From Acanthosoma haemorrhoidale (taxonomy: Eukaryota; Arthropoda; Insecta; Hemiptera; Acanthosomatidae), in contig OV884009.1 of assembly GCA_930367205.1 (NCBI GenBank), positions 81,675,189 to 81,739,188 of the forward strand: a DNA stretch of 64,000 bases. Reading direction: 5' to 3'. Shown here piece by piece: positions 23,938 to 34,713 of the stretch. Numbering within the stretch: position 1 is the first letter of the stretch; every line of letters begins with the position of its first letter. The notes beneath the pieces were generated by a model that was given only the letters and a program-made list of their open reading frames with translations, had not been told where the DNA came from and did no database searches. Position numbers and translations under genes: made by a program.

Positions 23938-24163
23938 TATATATAATCCTTTATTGTGCTAAAATTACAATCTGCCTTTTATAAGGCAATAAGTAATTAA
24001 GATAAATGCTCTCATTCATACCATATTTACAGTTCATCATTCACTCGCTCATTCATACAAATATTTACAGACAGCCCAGAGACCCCCCAAATCCACCGCG
24101 AAGAGAAAGCGGAGTCTTGGGAAGTCCCCCACGCTCCTCCGTCAGCCGCGTCACCGGATAAAC
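23938..24163 (-). mobile_element. Short Jockey-type LINE 3' end with perfect 13-bp target duplication
   Basis: The minus-strand 3' UTR ends with GCACAATAAAGG. Identical 13-mers AATTATATATCTA lie at 23925-23937 and 24164-24176. The insertion begins at the TCCGGTGACGCGGCTGACGG region, so only about 225 bp of the element were copied. Confidence 0.92.
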
Positions 24164-24176
24164 AATTATATATCTA

Positions 24177-24890
24177 AAAAGAAAAATGAGCTACATGAAC
24201 GGAATTCATATTTCCAGATTTCTTTTAAATTTTTAAAGAACTATATACATATATGAAGAGAGGAAAGACGGATAGCCACTTTTTGCATTCCTCTCTTCAT
24301 TTCTGGATCTGAAATTCTTTATACTGGAGATTCAGTCCCTTATAAAAGTTTACTTATCGTTAACGCTTGACATGTCTATTGTACATTTAAAAAAATAACT
24401 CTTTTCCAATATTTATTTCATTACGTACATACGGTAATTAAAAATTTACAGTTAAAATAAAATAAAAATATTCGTTAATTCTGCATAAGATATGTGGACA
24501 CATATTTCCCCATATCGCAATACATAGTATCAATAGAAATTGTATGAAGCAAGATCATTGTTCTTAATAAAAATTGCGATATAGAAAATATTATAAAAAA
24601 CATGCATATTTATAAAATGCAGATGAGGCAAAGACAAAAATTAGAAAATAATTAAAATAAAATTCCAGCTAATAACTCTTTGTGCTTCTCTATTGTGAAT
24701 TTTGTCCCCCTTTGTTCAATTAATATCTTGTACGTACTCACCCTCAGTCGTGCGTAAGGGTAAGCGTAAGAAACACGAATAGGGACTTACCGCATTACCG
24801 AAATTTATAATAATTACAAAATTAATTATAATTGGTACAAAATTAATACGTTAGGTATTTATTGATAGAATATTTAAGCACAAATATTGA
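24177..24890. other. No feature seen
   Basis: AT-rich spacer. A minus-strand GTGAGT near 24735 follows no plausible exon. Confidence 0.4.
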
Positions 24891-25197
24891 GTGATAATGC
24901 AGATAGTGTGTACAGAAAATATTATTTCTGAAGCGAGTGGTGGATCGTCGAACGGCAGTTGCGCTTGTGGCGCCCTTTTGCCTGCGATTCGGAAAATACG
25001 AGTTACCAAAGAGGAGTTGCCACCTAAACGCTTAATGTCTCAGAAAATTGATGTCCATCAAGAAAATATCCCATGAGTACCATATACTCCACCTCCCTTT
25101 CATTATTTCTCAATCAATATGAATGGGTAGAGAGGTCTTATGATTCATCGAGGGAGGAGCATGAACGAAGGAGAACAATGGTTGGCCAGTACATGTA
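24891..25197 (+). CDS. Two overlapping short reading frames, possible exon or gene remnant
   Basis: Frame one (24891-25076) contains EASGGSSNGSCACGALLPAI and VTKEELPPKRLMSQKIDVHQ. Its TGA stop overlaps an ATG (ATGA), which opens a second frame, MSTIYSTSLSLFLNQYEWVE and then RSYDSSREEHERRRTMVGQY. This second frame ends at ATGTAAGT, either a stop TAA at 25195-25197 or a donor at 25195. The stretch is richer in GC than its surroundings. It might be a frameshifted gene remnant, a terminal exon, or chance. I recognise no family. Confidence 0.2.
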
Positions 25198-25219
25198 AGT
25201 TCGTCTAGAATATTCACCA

Positions 25220-25580
25220 GACTAGAACTAAACAGACGCTTTGGACAACTGTACAGACTACTTCAAAGGACATCCCATCTCTCAATAGAAAATAATCTAC
25301 TAATCTACAACAAAGTTATACTCAAACCAATCTGGACATACGGAATAGAGCTATAGGGAACAGTAAACAAGTCGAACACCAAGACTTCCCAAGACTCCGC
25401 TTTCTCTTTCGCATGTGGATTTGGGAGGCTTCTGGGCAGTCAGTAAATATTGTATGAATGAGGGAGTGAATGATGAATTGTAAATATGGTATGAATGAGA
25501 GCATTTATCTTAATTACTTATTGCCTTATAAGGCAGATTGTAATTATAGCACAATAAAGGAATATATATATAAAAAAAAA
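25220..25580 (+). mobile_element. Jockey-type LINE with internal deletion and perfect 13-bp target duplication
   Basis: The copy begins in the reverse-transcriptase tail (GAACTAAACAGACGCTTTGG). After GTCGAACACCAAG it jumps to ACTTCCCAAGACTCCGCTTT, missing about 380 bp relative to the other copies, and continues to the end of the 3' UTR and an A-rich tail. AGAATATTCACCA flanks it at 25207-25219 and 25581-25593. Confidence 0.92.
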
Positions 25581-25593
25581 AGAATATTCACCA

Positions 25594-27240
25594 TAGAACA
25601 ATGATTATTCGCCATAGATACCAGGAATCTTTACCACCCAATAATAGAACATACCATCTGCTCACCGTTGTATTCTAGCAGACTATAATTTCCCTGTATT
25701 TATCTTAGAATTCCCCCTTTTTTTTATCTTTATAAATCCATTTACGAAGATCATTAGCCTCATTTCATTCTCTTCACCACACTTGAACAAGTTTCAGTCC
25801 ACTCTACGGTCCATTCTTTAATTTAAAGTTAAATGAGTGCATTCATATTCATCTTTGGCATTTCGTCTACTACATAATTTTCGGTCTCACAATTGTAACC
25901 ATGCACTGTGATTTTAAGATATATTTCTATTTCGATTCTTGCAGGCTGAATTATTTCTGTTTTTGGGGCTTCCAAATCTGAAGCAATACATTTTTTGGGT
26001 TTCTAAAACGGCCGATAGTCTCAATATAGCTGCGGTATTTGTACCTCAACTTATGACTCACCTCACTTGACCAAACCTAGAGGGGGAGGGGTGGGCGGAG
26101 GTGCAGCTGTTTAGAGGCGGGGCTTGCTTTGGAAATTCGCGGAAGGAAGTGATTAATAGTCAAATAGTAAGAAAGTTCATTTCCTGAGAGTGCGGTCCAA
26201 ATGCTGCATAATCTCTGCCGACATGGAGACAGCTGCCTGCTATCACCTTAATCCCCAATCTGTTAAATAGCAGAACAAAATAAATATACGAAAACAATTA
26301 GTTGTTGCTGATCATTTCATTGAGTCATCTAACATCGTCATTTCTAGTTGAAAATACCCAAATTTCGACTATGAAACTATTACATTTGATCCTAATTAAA
26401 AAATGGATAATCTTTATTATCCTCCTTTATCTCCGATTTTAAATACACTATACCAAAGGCCGTAACAAACCATATTACATGAAACCTTTCCATAATTTTT
26501 TGTTATGAAATAGATTGCCATGAGAGTAAGACTAAAACGAACTTGAAGGCCTAAAACGAGGCTTTATTAAACGTTAAATGTATGCAGTAGCTAAACAAAG
26601 AGAAAAGGTTAAGTCTTGATATCAAGTAACTTTACACTTCAACAACTAAAATCAATATCACAATATTGAATTAGGAGTGTTATGAATGTATAATAAATAT
26701 TTCATTAGTAAATACAAAGCCTTTTTAAACGAAAGCAAAATCTAAAACATTATTAGTCAAATTTTATCTTTGAAATAAAAAAAAAAAAAACTATTTCTTA
26801 AAGTAATTCTTGTCATTAAAGGGTCATTGTAAAATTTGCTTTCTACAACAACCGACTTTCGTGTATCTGCCAGATTTTTATTCATAAATACCGTGCCCTT
26901 ATACAATCTGCATCTTTACGATTATCCAATCTGCGTAGTTGATGTCGCTCGAATTTGACTTTAAAATTTCAAAACAATGAACAGTCTGACCTGGATTTCA
27001 TGAGACTAGGGCCATTGTCTAAGAGCGAAATGCTAGGTGAACAGTTAAAACACCGTCGCCCACTAGTTCAGACAGCTTGTTACGAAAACATACGCACCAG
27101 CTACATTCAGTAGAAAGTTATAATCAAATTAACATTGTAATAACATAAAAGTGAATAATAATAAAATTTATCAATCGTCAATCAAATATCACATTGCGGC
27201 ACGTATATTTAGTTTGTGCGAGGGGCAAATAGGTATATTG
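25594..27240. other. No gene recognised; contains a GC-box cluster
   Basis: AT-rich apart from a G-rich patch at 26080-26130, listed separately. Nothing else was found. Confidence 0.4.
26082..26126. promoter_or_regulatory. G-rich patch with GC-box motifs
   Basis: GGGGGAGGGGTGGGCGG at 26082-26098 is followed within 30 bp by GAGGCGGGGC. These resemble Sp1-type GC boxes, and the first could partly form a G-quadruplex. There is no TATA box or coding exon at a convincing distance, so promoter function is only a guess. Confidence 0.25.
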
Positions 27241-27290
27241 AATTTCCCTGAAACTTTCTATTTTTTTTTTTATTCTTCCTTTCTGTACAG

Positions 27291-27749
27291 AATGCAGAGA
27301 AACCTTCTCTCACAGACTCTCTTCTTCGAAATTGGCTCATCTTTAAATCGGCCTACTCTTTTAGTGCTCATTCCCAGTTCCCAAGGGCAATTTTTTTTTA
27401 TCGAGGAATGTATAAGACTCATTATGAAAAATCTAACAAAAACCATACTATTATAAGCATAAATAAAAAAATCAAATCGTGGTGCTTAGAAAATCATTAC
27501 GTGAACATTAGCAATGAAAGAATCTCTCATGTTACGGACATTTTACACAAAAACATCTCCTGTGCGAGGACTGTGGATGACGAAACAGAGACTGAGGACG
27601 GTAATCATTTAAATAAATGGAGAGAAAGCAAGATCGATTTCCTCACCAATCATCAGTGTTTTCTTCAAGTGAGAGAAGATCTCACGGCACGAGTTCTCCA
27701 AGGGTTGACAAAAACTACAGGAGTCTTAGTGACACAAATTGATCCTTAA
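27291..27749 (+). CDS. Candidate terminal exon or gene fragment, 152 open codons
   Basis: A long pyrimidine tract (poly-T then CTTCCTTTCTGTACAG) looks like a splice acceptor. The frame that starts right after it, with AAT at 27291, is open for 152 codons to TAA at 27747-27749. The first residues read NAEKPSLTDSLLRNWLIFKS, and the only Met in the early part is at 27408. Later parts contain SWCLENHYVNISNERISHVT and WRESKIDFLTNHQCFLQVRE. No domain was recognised. A paralogous stretch lies at 52600-52880, including the acceptor and the YR..Y.THYE motif, which speaks against chance. Similarity extends upstream of the acceptor, so a duplicated genomic segment or an unknown mobile element is as likely as a host gene. 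Confidence 0.4.
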   Translation, partial: NAEKPSLTDSLLRNWLIFKSAYSFSAHSQFPRAIFFYRGMYKTHYEKSNKNHTIISINKKIKSWCLENHYVNISNERISHVTDILHKNISCARTVDDETETEDGNHLNKWRESKIDFLTNHQCFLQVREDLTARVLQGLTKTTGVLVTQIDP

Positions 27750-27823
27750 AGAACAAAGCTCAGTCATTTCACAAGCCGTTTTTTTTTTTCCACCGGTAAA
27801 AATAACTCCCTGGAAAGTGTTTG

Positions 27824-28006
27824 GGCAAGGCTGGCCCGGGTGCTCGAGGACTACAAACTAGTGAATTATACACACTCAGGAAAGTAAATTGTCCGTGGAC
27901 AGCAGACACAGGAGAACCCATCGATGTTGAATTTGAGATGACTGCCGATGAAGGTCGTTGCTATTTGAAAACTGGCCGAATTTTAAGTTTTGGTTGTAGC
28001 CATTGA
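27824..28006 (+). CDS. Short open frame downstream, possibly the same locus
   Basis: It lies 75 bp after the stop of the 152-codon frame and ends at TGA 28004-28006. It has no ATG of its own near the start. The readable part is VNCPWTADTGEPIDVEFEMT and then ADEGRCYLKTGRILSFGC, acidic and with several Cys. It is less AT-rich than the flanks and looks coding, but no splice acceptor is obvious. A broken continuation of the previous frame or a separate exon are both possible. Confidence 0.22.
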   Translation, partial: GKAGPGARGLQTSELYTLRKVNCPWTADTGEPIDVEFEMTADEGRCYLKTGRILSFGCSH

Positions 28007-28508
28007 ACGAAAAATCTTTTGGATGATACTGGTAGCGTTTGGTAGGTATGACGGTTGCCGATCGAAATCCCACAAACTGACCACCAAAAGTGATTGCATT
28101 TCCATAAGTGACAACCTCAAAGATCTTTAATTGGTGTGGTACATTTAAGGAAAATACTTACGATTAAAACTAGGCAAAAAAATTAAAGCAAGCCATCCTG
28201 CACAGAATTCGAGAAGGTTGTTGCAATTTGACTACTAACCAAATTGGAATGACGAGATGCTGTGCCATGAACTTTTCTTAAATAGCAATAATTTTAAAAA
28301 GGTTCTTAAATCTATAAGTTTGATAGGATATACCTAGAAATAAATCAAAGTTTCAATTGAAGCTATATTAAAAATAAAAACAGGCAATAAACAATGTCTC
28401 CTCGATGCATCGTTTAATACCGAAGCGCTATACTTTCAAACAAATACTTCAATATTGTCCACAAACGATCATCGTGCCTAAGTATGCATCTAGAAATTCC
28501 GGCTCTAA
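28007..28508. other. No feature seen
   Basis: AT-rich stretch without a supported feature. The last 100 bp could be the 5' untranslated part of the candidate exon at 28509. Confidence 0.35.
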
Positions 28509-28639
28509 ATGGCTGGAGTTGAGGAGGATGGAAGCTCTGTGGCTAGTGGTGAATTAGCCATAAGCAGGTTGGCAAGTGGTGCTTTACAATATTTATATCA
28601 GCCAGTGGAAAGTATCTCACCTGTTCGGCCATTCTGTAG
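28509..28639 (+). CDS. Candidate first coding exon
   Basis: An ATG at 28509, with A at -3 and G at +4, follows directly after an in-frame TAA, so the start is well defined. The frame reads MAGVEEDGSSVASGELAISR then LASGALQYLYQPVESISPVR and PFC. It reaches TGTAG|GTAAAA, a good donor, after 43 codons plus two bases. If it is not spliced there, the frame stops at once (AGG TAA). Base composition is close to even, unlike its AT-rich surroundings. I do not recognise the protein. The next exon is not visible, so this may be the start of a gene with a long first intron, a small standalone ORF, or chance. Confidence 0.35.
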
Positions 28640-28641
28640 GT

Positions 28642-29779
28642 AAAAAGTTTTAAGTAAACAAACCCTGATAATTTCCGTAGCTGTTAGAGTGGCTGATCCC
28701 TGGAGGCCATAGAAAAGTTAATCGCTCCGTGGAGGTTTTAGGGCTTTCCTGAGATTTCCACAATACCGTAATTCCTTTTCAACTTAATTATCTTTATTCT
28801 CTTTGCAAAGTCTTTGTTTCTGTTTTTTTTTTTAATTCTTTTTGTTCCTGTCTACCCTCCCGTGGAAACAAAGTGTCTGCGTTTTCGCGGTTGGTATAAA
28901 TTAGTAATATGGAAGTTTTTTCTTATAATGCAACAGTACTTAGCTTCATCAAGAATAAGTATGATACTTTTTCTTAGAGTGCTGCGTTCTTACTAAAATT
29001 TTCATAAGCATAAATAATATAGAAGCTTAAAATTAAATAATCACGTTGAATGAATTTCGTAATAAATTACAAAGTGATAATTTGAGGACAACATTTAAAC
29101 AATGAGTAGAAACCCCCTTTTACCTTTTTTTATACATCTTTTTGCGGTGAATACAACAGTTTCTTTATTGTTGTTATCACATCGCTGCTAGAATTTCCAT
29201 TACTTTTTGCAGTGAGTTATAGTAATAAATCTGCTTTTGCCTTTTTAATCACTGCTAATTGTATAGTAATACCTTCGTATTATATTATTATACCTTTATG
29301 AATACACATAAACTCACAACACTATTTCAGTTACGGAAATATATAGAAAAACAGCATGGTTTTATGTTTTCTATGAAAGCCAATTAGTAATATTTAAAGT
29401 TTGAAAGGTCGGTTTGGTGTCAAGAAAAGATTGGATCGTTAATCGATTGCATGCAGTCTATATAATATGGATAATCGATTGTGAGCATCGGTTAAATAGC
29501 TTTGAACGAAAAAAGTTTATTTAGCTACGTCAATAGAAAGGACGACCAGTCGTGAACACAATACCTTAATTTTCAATGACATTCAATCAACATGCTAAGA
29601 ACTAAAAAGTCCATTGTTGAGTCTAAGCATTATAATAAAAGTTCTATGATAGATTTCTAGCAAACTTATAGAAAATTAATTTGTTGAACAAGTTTTCTGC
29701 ACAATATCTTCTTTTCAACTCTAAAGCTTAGGATGGGATAGTGCAACTTCTTATGGTTTTTACGCCACCTCATTTACTC
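28642..29779. other. No recognised gene
   Basis: AT-rich. The open frame at 28814-28996 begins with a poly-T stretch coding for Phe and has no support. Confidence 0.4.
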
Positions 29780-30055
29780 TCTACGTAGTGATGATGTAGG
29801 AGTAGCGTGGGGATCTCCCCGATCCTTGTTGCCTCCCACTCCATAGCCATGTGACAATTCTGCGGACGAATTGTTGGAGATTTCTAAGCTGTGCTTATAT
29901 GCCTATATTGTATGAATGCATTTTGTAAATACGGCAGAAATGAGAATGTGAGTTTGTAAATATGGTACGAATGCGACATTTTATCACAATTACCTATTGC
30001 ATTTCAAAGACAGGATTGTAGTTTTCTTCAAATAAATATTTACAAAAAAAAAACA
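29780..30055 (+). mobile_element. Divergent Jockey-type LINE 3' end
   Basis: It keeps the family order (GATGTAGGAG-AGCGTGGGGA, GTATGAATGCA, AAATATGGTACGAATGCGAC, ATTACCTATTGC, GATTGTAGTTTTCTTC, AAATAAA, poly-A) but differs at many positions from the common copies. It therefore belongs to an older or distinct subfamily. Confidence 0.7.
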
Positions 30056-32399
30056 GATATGTATAATTAAAAATGCTTATGCGTAATAAAACATGAAAAT
30101 TCATGGTTATCCATGAGATCTTCCTAATTAATTATTGAACGTGTGTTAAACTACTTTTACAGATACACTTGGGAATAAGTCCCTCCATAAGTTTCCACAT
30201 TCCCATTAGTTCGGAATCTATGGTCGAGTTTGACTACTGCTACGAATTTAATGCCAGAACATCAAGCTAAAGACTGCACCTTATGAGAGCCGGCGAGTTA
30301 GATCAAATACGACATCTCTTTGTAGTTGCTTTCATTTCCCACTCTTGGGCTTATAATGATGCTTCAATTTGAAGCTTGGAAGCCGAATCGTTTTATTAAT
30401 CACATCCACAAAGAGACCACCAACCGTATGAGTATTTCTACTGAAAATTCACCCTACAGGAACAAATTTAATATATTTTCCTTTATATAGTGAAAATAAT
30501 ATATCACGTACCGCCGGCTGAATGAATGTGGAGAGAAAGGGATCACACGCCTACATGCCCTTTGTCCGTCTAGAATCAAAAAGGGCTAGTATTGAATTGA
30601 GTCCAACATGACTTCCATCAAAAATATATATCCTAGTTGGTCCATGGATCAGTAGTCTTTCCATTTTTTCTTTATTTTTACAGAACAGATTATTTTAAAT
30701 AATCAATCGTGAATTATATGAAATAAGAAAATAAAGTATTCATGCATGTATATAAATGAAGAAAATAAAGCATACCAATTGAAAAGACAAGAAACCACGT
30801 GTGTATGTATCTCTGAACATATAATATACAAAAAAAAAATTTGTTGGTAGATTTTTTTTTTGGTGAGTCTACTGTCTAATGTATAGTTCGTAGTAATGAC
30901 AAATTTGTATTAATTTTGCCAGTATCTTCAAATAGGCCTGTCGTTAAAACTGTACGTTTTGCCTGTCAATGATATAGCATACCTGATATCCTCACAAAAG
31001 ACTCGATTCAATTATGTATTTTATTGTGATATGTTGTTCAAATAATGCACCTCACTTACCATGGTAAGCGTCACCTTATGATTCTATTTACTTACGTTCC
31101 TTTAATTATAATATTAACTATATATTAAATTAATTAATAAATGGGATGCCACTCCAAGATGTTGCGTATCAGTTAAAATTTATTTTCAAAATTCTCGATT
31201 GCAGAGGATCTACATGTATAACAATAAATTACCAAATTACCAATACACAATCTTCAGCCCTTTTTCGTCGCCAGAGGTATTTTATATTGACCAATGACAA
31301 TTAAACTGTATAATTCTCTTAAAAATTATGAATGAATTGGCAGCAAGGAAGCAGCTCATAGGTGTTTTTAAAAATAAATTTAGCTCATAGCATTTGATGC
31401 AATGAAATTTAACTGTTAAAAATGAATAAGAAAATTTTCGGCTCTCCACTTCTTCGTGATGGCAAAACTTCCTTGTTGCTTCCCTGCAGCAAACCAACAC
31501 TAGATCTCCTCAACTCTTCTATGAAAACTATCAAAAACACTGCACCATTTGCTTGTTCACATTAGAAAAGATAATAATAATAACGCATATAAAAAAAAGA
31601 AAGGAAAATTATACATTCATCACAATAACTCATCTAAAAAAAATAGCATATTTTTTATGTTTTAACAAGGGCTGCTACATTCGCGTTCTTCACTCAACGA
31701 CAAGAGATCGTTACTCTATGAGTTAGATATGCCAAATAACCAAATGGAGATAACTGAAGATGACTGGTAAGAGATATCGAAAGCCCTTTTTCAATAAAGA
31801 AATTATCAGTTGAGACAAGCTGTTTTATAATTTTACTACACCATTCTACAAGCCACCTATATATCTTTTAAAAAATTCTGGTGTTAGACACATTAGTAAG
31901 ACTACATAAATTTCGAATGATTCATTATCGAAACCAGTAATCTCAACATGTGCAAAGACAAGTTATTAAACTCGGATGGTAACCTGTTTCAAATCCTGAA
32001 AATGATGTTTTGCGTATTGAAAAGTTTTTATTTTTTTCAGCTAAACTTAGTTGAACCACTTTGCGAAAATTAAAGAACGCACACGACTCACCATTGCAAA
32101 AACTTGGTTATTGGTGCTTTTAATACGTGAGATGTGGGGCATCGTTCTTGAGCGGAAACCCGCTTCCTGGCCGAAGTAGCCGAAAGGTTGCCGGCTAATT
32201 ACGAGAAAATCGATCGGCCCTGTGTCATTGTTGGCCAGCTAACAGCCGGATCGGTTGTCCTCTCCGACACTGGCATTCAACGCTAATGGTCGATGGGCTC
32301 AAGTATTACCATCTTCAATGACCGCAGCAATAGTTGACTCCAATGCTCCTAGCCACAATTCAGCCCTAACTAAACACTGTAACAAGTTAGCTTCCTCTC
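30056..32399. other. No recognised gene
   Basis: AT-rich sequence with homopolymer runs. A perfect 14-bp palindrome CTTACCATGGTAAG lies at 31055-31068. The stretch 32110-32390 is less AT-rich and might be the upstream part of the LINE remnant that follows, but I could not align it. Confidence 0.4.
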
Positions 32400-32690
32400 A
32401 ATTTCGTCTCCTTCAATATGTAAGGCAACAGGTCACTAAAGTAGGTAGTAAATTCCCCATACTACGTCACTAATAAATCTGGGATTAATAAACTAACTAT
32501 TCTTACACATTCCCTCTATTTTTTTTAAATTCCATATAAAATTATACAAACGATCCTATCCCCCTGCAAGATCGCTATATAGCTCCGCACATCTCTACAA
32601 TTCTCCTCGGAGATTGAAGTGACAGTGGCCTCCAGATCTCCTACAACTTACCCCGAATCGGAAGGCCTTTCTGTCACTTGCCGGTATTCT
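32400..32690 (+). mobile_element. Old Jockey-type reverse-transcriptase tail
   Basis: In one frame it reads VNSPYYVTNKSGINKLTI, clearly the counterpart of VNAPYYVSNKTLHNDLNI in the common copies. At 32595-32640, CTCCTCGGAGATTGAAGTGACAGTGGCC matches the end of ORF2. It is strongly decayed and lacks the 3' UTR. It lies directly before a different LINE remnant. Confidence 0.65.
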
Positions 32691-32804
32691 CCCCAGTTAA
32701 TGGATTGGCTGGGACTCTCTTAAGTCTCTCTAAGTCCGCACTACTTATAACTAACAGAAACATGTCTTCAGGAGCAATGATGCTTCACATCCTACTACAT
32801 TCTG

Positions 32805-33410
32805 CCCCACCGTTCAAAACATAGGGATGACCTTGGACCAAACCCTCCCTTAGAACCAATATATCTTTCGAAATTCCTGTTGGACAATGGGTACCCTAAA
32901 CTATTTCATCGCTATCACCTTCTTCTTCTTCGTATCCTCCCTCACTTTGACTAGTGGCTGCGTGTTGTATGGGGGTCTCTCGATTGGACCATAATGAGTT
33001 GAACTAGAGTATAAGTTGAAGCGAACCATGAATTGTCAGATTTGTATTTGGGAATCCGGGGCGCTCCCAGGTCTTCCACTTCTACGCTGAGTTAGGGGGG
33101 CTTTTACCCCAAGGCACAATATTTCCTTGGCTCATTACTTTTCCAAACAATCAATTCTTATCACCCTCTTTATATATACAATACTCTACAGCTAAATTCC
33201 TCAGTCCACACAAGATCCCGTCCCTCTGATCTTAATACTACTGGCCACAAAAATGCTTCTCCTCGCTCACTCCACTATCATCTGGAACATTCTACCTCCT
33301 AATACCTTCCATCCTTCAACCCTACGAACCTTCAAAACCCTCTATTCCAACAAGCCTTTGCTCCCGGTCAGCCTCAGGGGTGCCTGGTGCTCTCACTAAT
33401 GTGTTTACTA
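32805..33410 (+). mobile_element. Second non-LTR retrotransposon lineage, ORF2 C-terminus (E1)
   Basis: Frames on the plus strand read VQNIGMTLDQTL, FVFGNPGRSQVFHFYAELGG and LLLAHSTIIWNILPPNTFHP STLRTFK, ending at TAA 33397-33399. The order LGMTLD, F-FG-R---FYAELG and W-LPPNTF is the usual C-terminal layout of CR1/L2-like and related non-LTR reverse transcriptases. It is distinct from the Jockey copies here, whose tail is different. Frameshifts are needed between the pieces. The region near 44740-45015 is a relative in the opposite direction. Confidence 0.65.
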
Positions 33411-34700
33411 GGGTCCATTATATATATAGTTGCTGTGTTTAACAGCATTAAAACCCAAAAAAAGTTTCACAAATTTATTTCTAGGTGTTTTAAAACTATA
33501 ATTAAAGTTAAAATAATTAACAAACCGTATAATTAAATTCAAGAAAATCATCATATATGTATGTTATGTAACAAATAGGTTACGCTCTACATATTTTGGT
33601 CAAGTAAGGTGAAGCATAGGAACGTAAACGTGAAAAAATACTCGGTCCCGTATCAATCAACTGATCTACTTCTCCCTGACTAAAGCTTTCTGAAATCTAA
33701 TCTTAGATCTGGCTTGGGATTTTATATTCTTTCACTTAACCAATTTTTATGGACATGTATAAGACGTAACCACAAAAATAAACTTGAAGATATTAAACGA
33801 AAGTTAAAGGAGATTTTCAATGGCAAAGATTTTCTAAGAAATAAAATTAAGTATGTTATGTGTACATGTATAAAAAGGAATTAAAACTGTATTTTATTGC
33901 GTGTTAATCACATTTTCCATTTGTACAAATACTTGCATAAAATGTCATAAAAAAACCAAACCTTTAGATGTTTCCTCATTTTTTAAGTTATCAGACCATA
34001 ATGTATAAGTCAGGTACCAACCATATCTTCAATTCAATAACCAAGAAAAAACGAGATAGAGGACGGAATAAAAGAAGAAATGGTAATGAACACGAATAAT
34101 CTATTTAAACAAATCATATATATAAGCGTATATTCGCTAAATTTACGTTGTATAGTAATAATGACGACTAGAAGATTTATTTTTTCGCAAAACTTTAGGT
34201 ATACGATGAAAATGTTACATAAATGTTCTTGACTAATAGAAATAAAAAAAAAATATCGCTTTTTGCTCTAAGTGGTGCAAACAACAAAACTATGTATTAA
34301 TTTATAAATTTTTAAATGGACACAAACAGATTGATAATGAAATGATGTATCAATTGAAAATATAATAAAAAAATCCATTGAAATAAAAAGATGTTTATAA
34401 AACGATAGCCACCACTGCAATCTTTTAGGTACTTTGGTGCTTATTGGTTTTGTATAATATACCTCATAGTCTCCACAAAATATTTTTATTCAACGAGCGC
34501 TGTCAACAATTCTATGTTGTCATCTTCAGGCTTAGCATCAGACATCAGCAGCTGAGTGGACCGGATACAACCCGGGATGACAATTCGGACTCCCCCCTCC
34601 CACGGGCATTCACTAATAAAATAATATTTCGTGGAGGCTATGAAGTATTATTCACAAAATATACGTACTTTATATATTAGAAAAAATAATATATTAACTG
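33411..34700. other. No recognised gene
   Basis: AT-rich spacer. The open frame at 34444-34680 contains a less AT-rich core (SIRHQQLSGPDTTRDDNSDS) but no family was recognised. Confidence 0.4.
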
Positions 34701-34713
34701 GAGAAAAATCAAT

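Noticed and set aside
30859..30868. GTGAGT donor after a poly-T run
   Set aside because: The preceding sequence is a homopolymer and cannot be a coding exon end.
31055..31068. Perfect palindrome CTTACCATGGTAAG as a regulatory site
   Set aside because: A single 14-bp palindrome in 64 kb of AT-rich DNA is weak evidence, and no partner site or neighbouring gene supports it.
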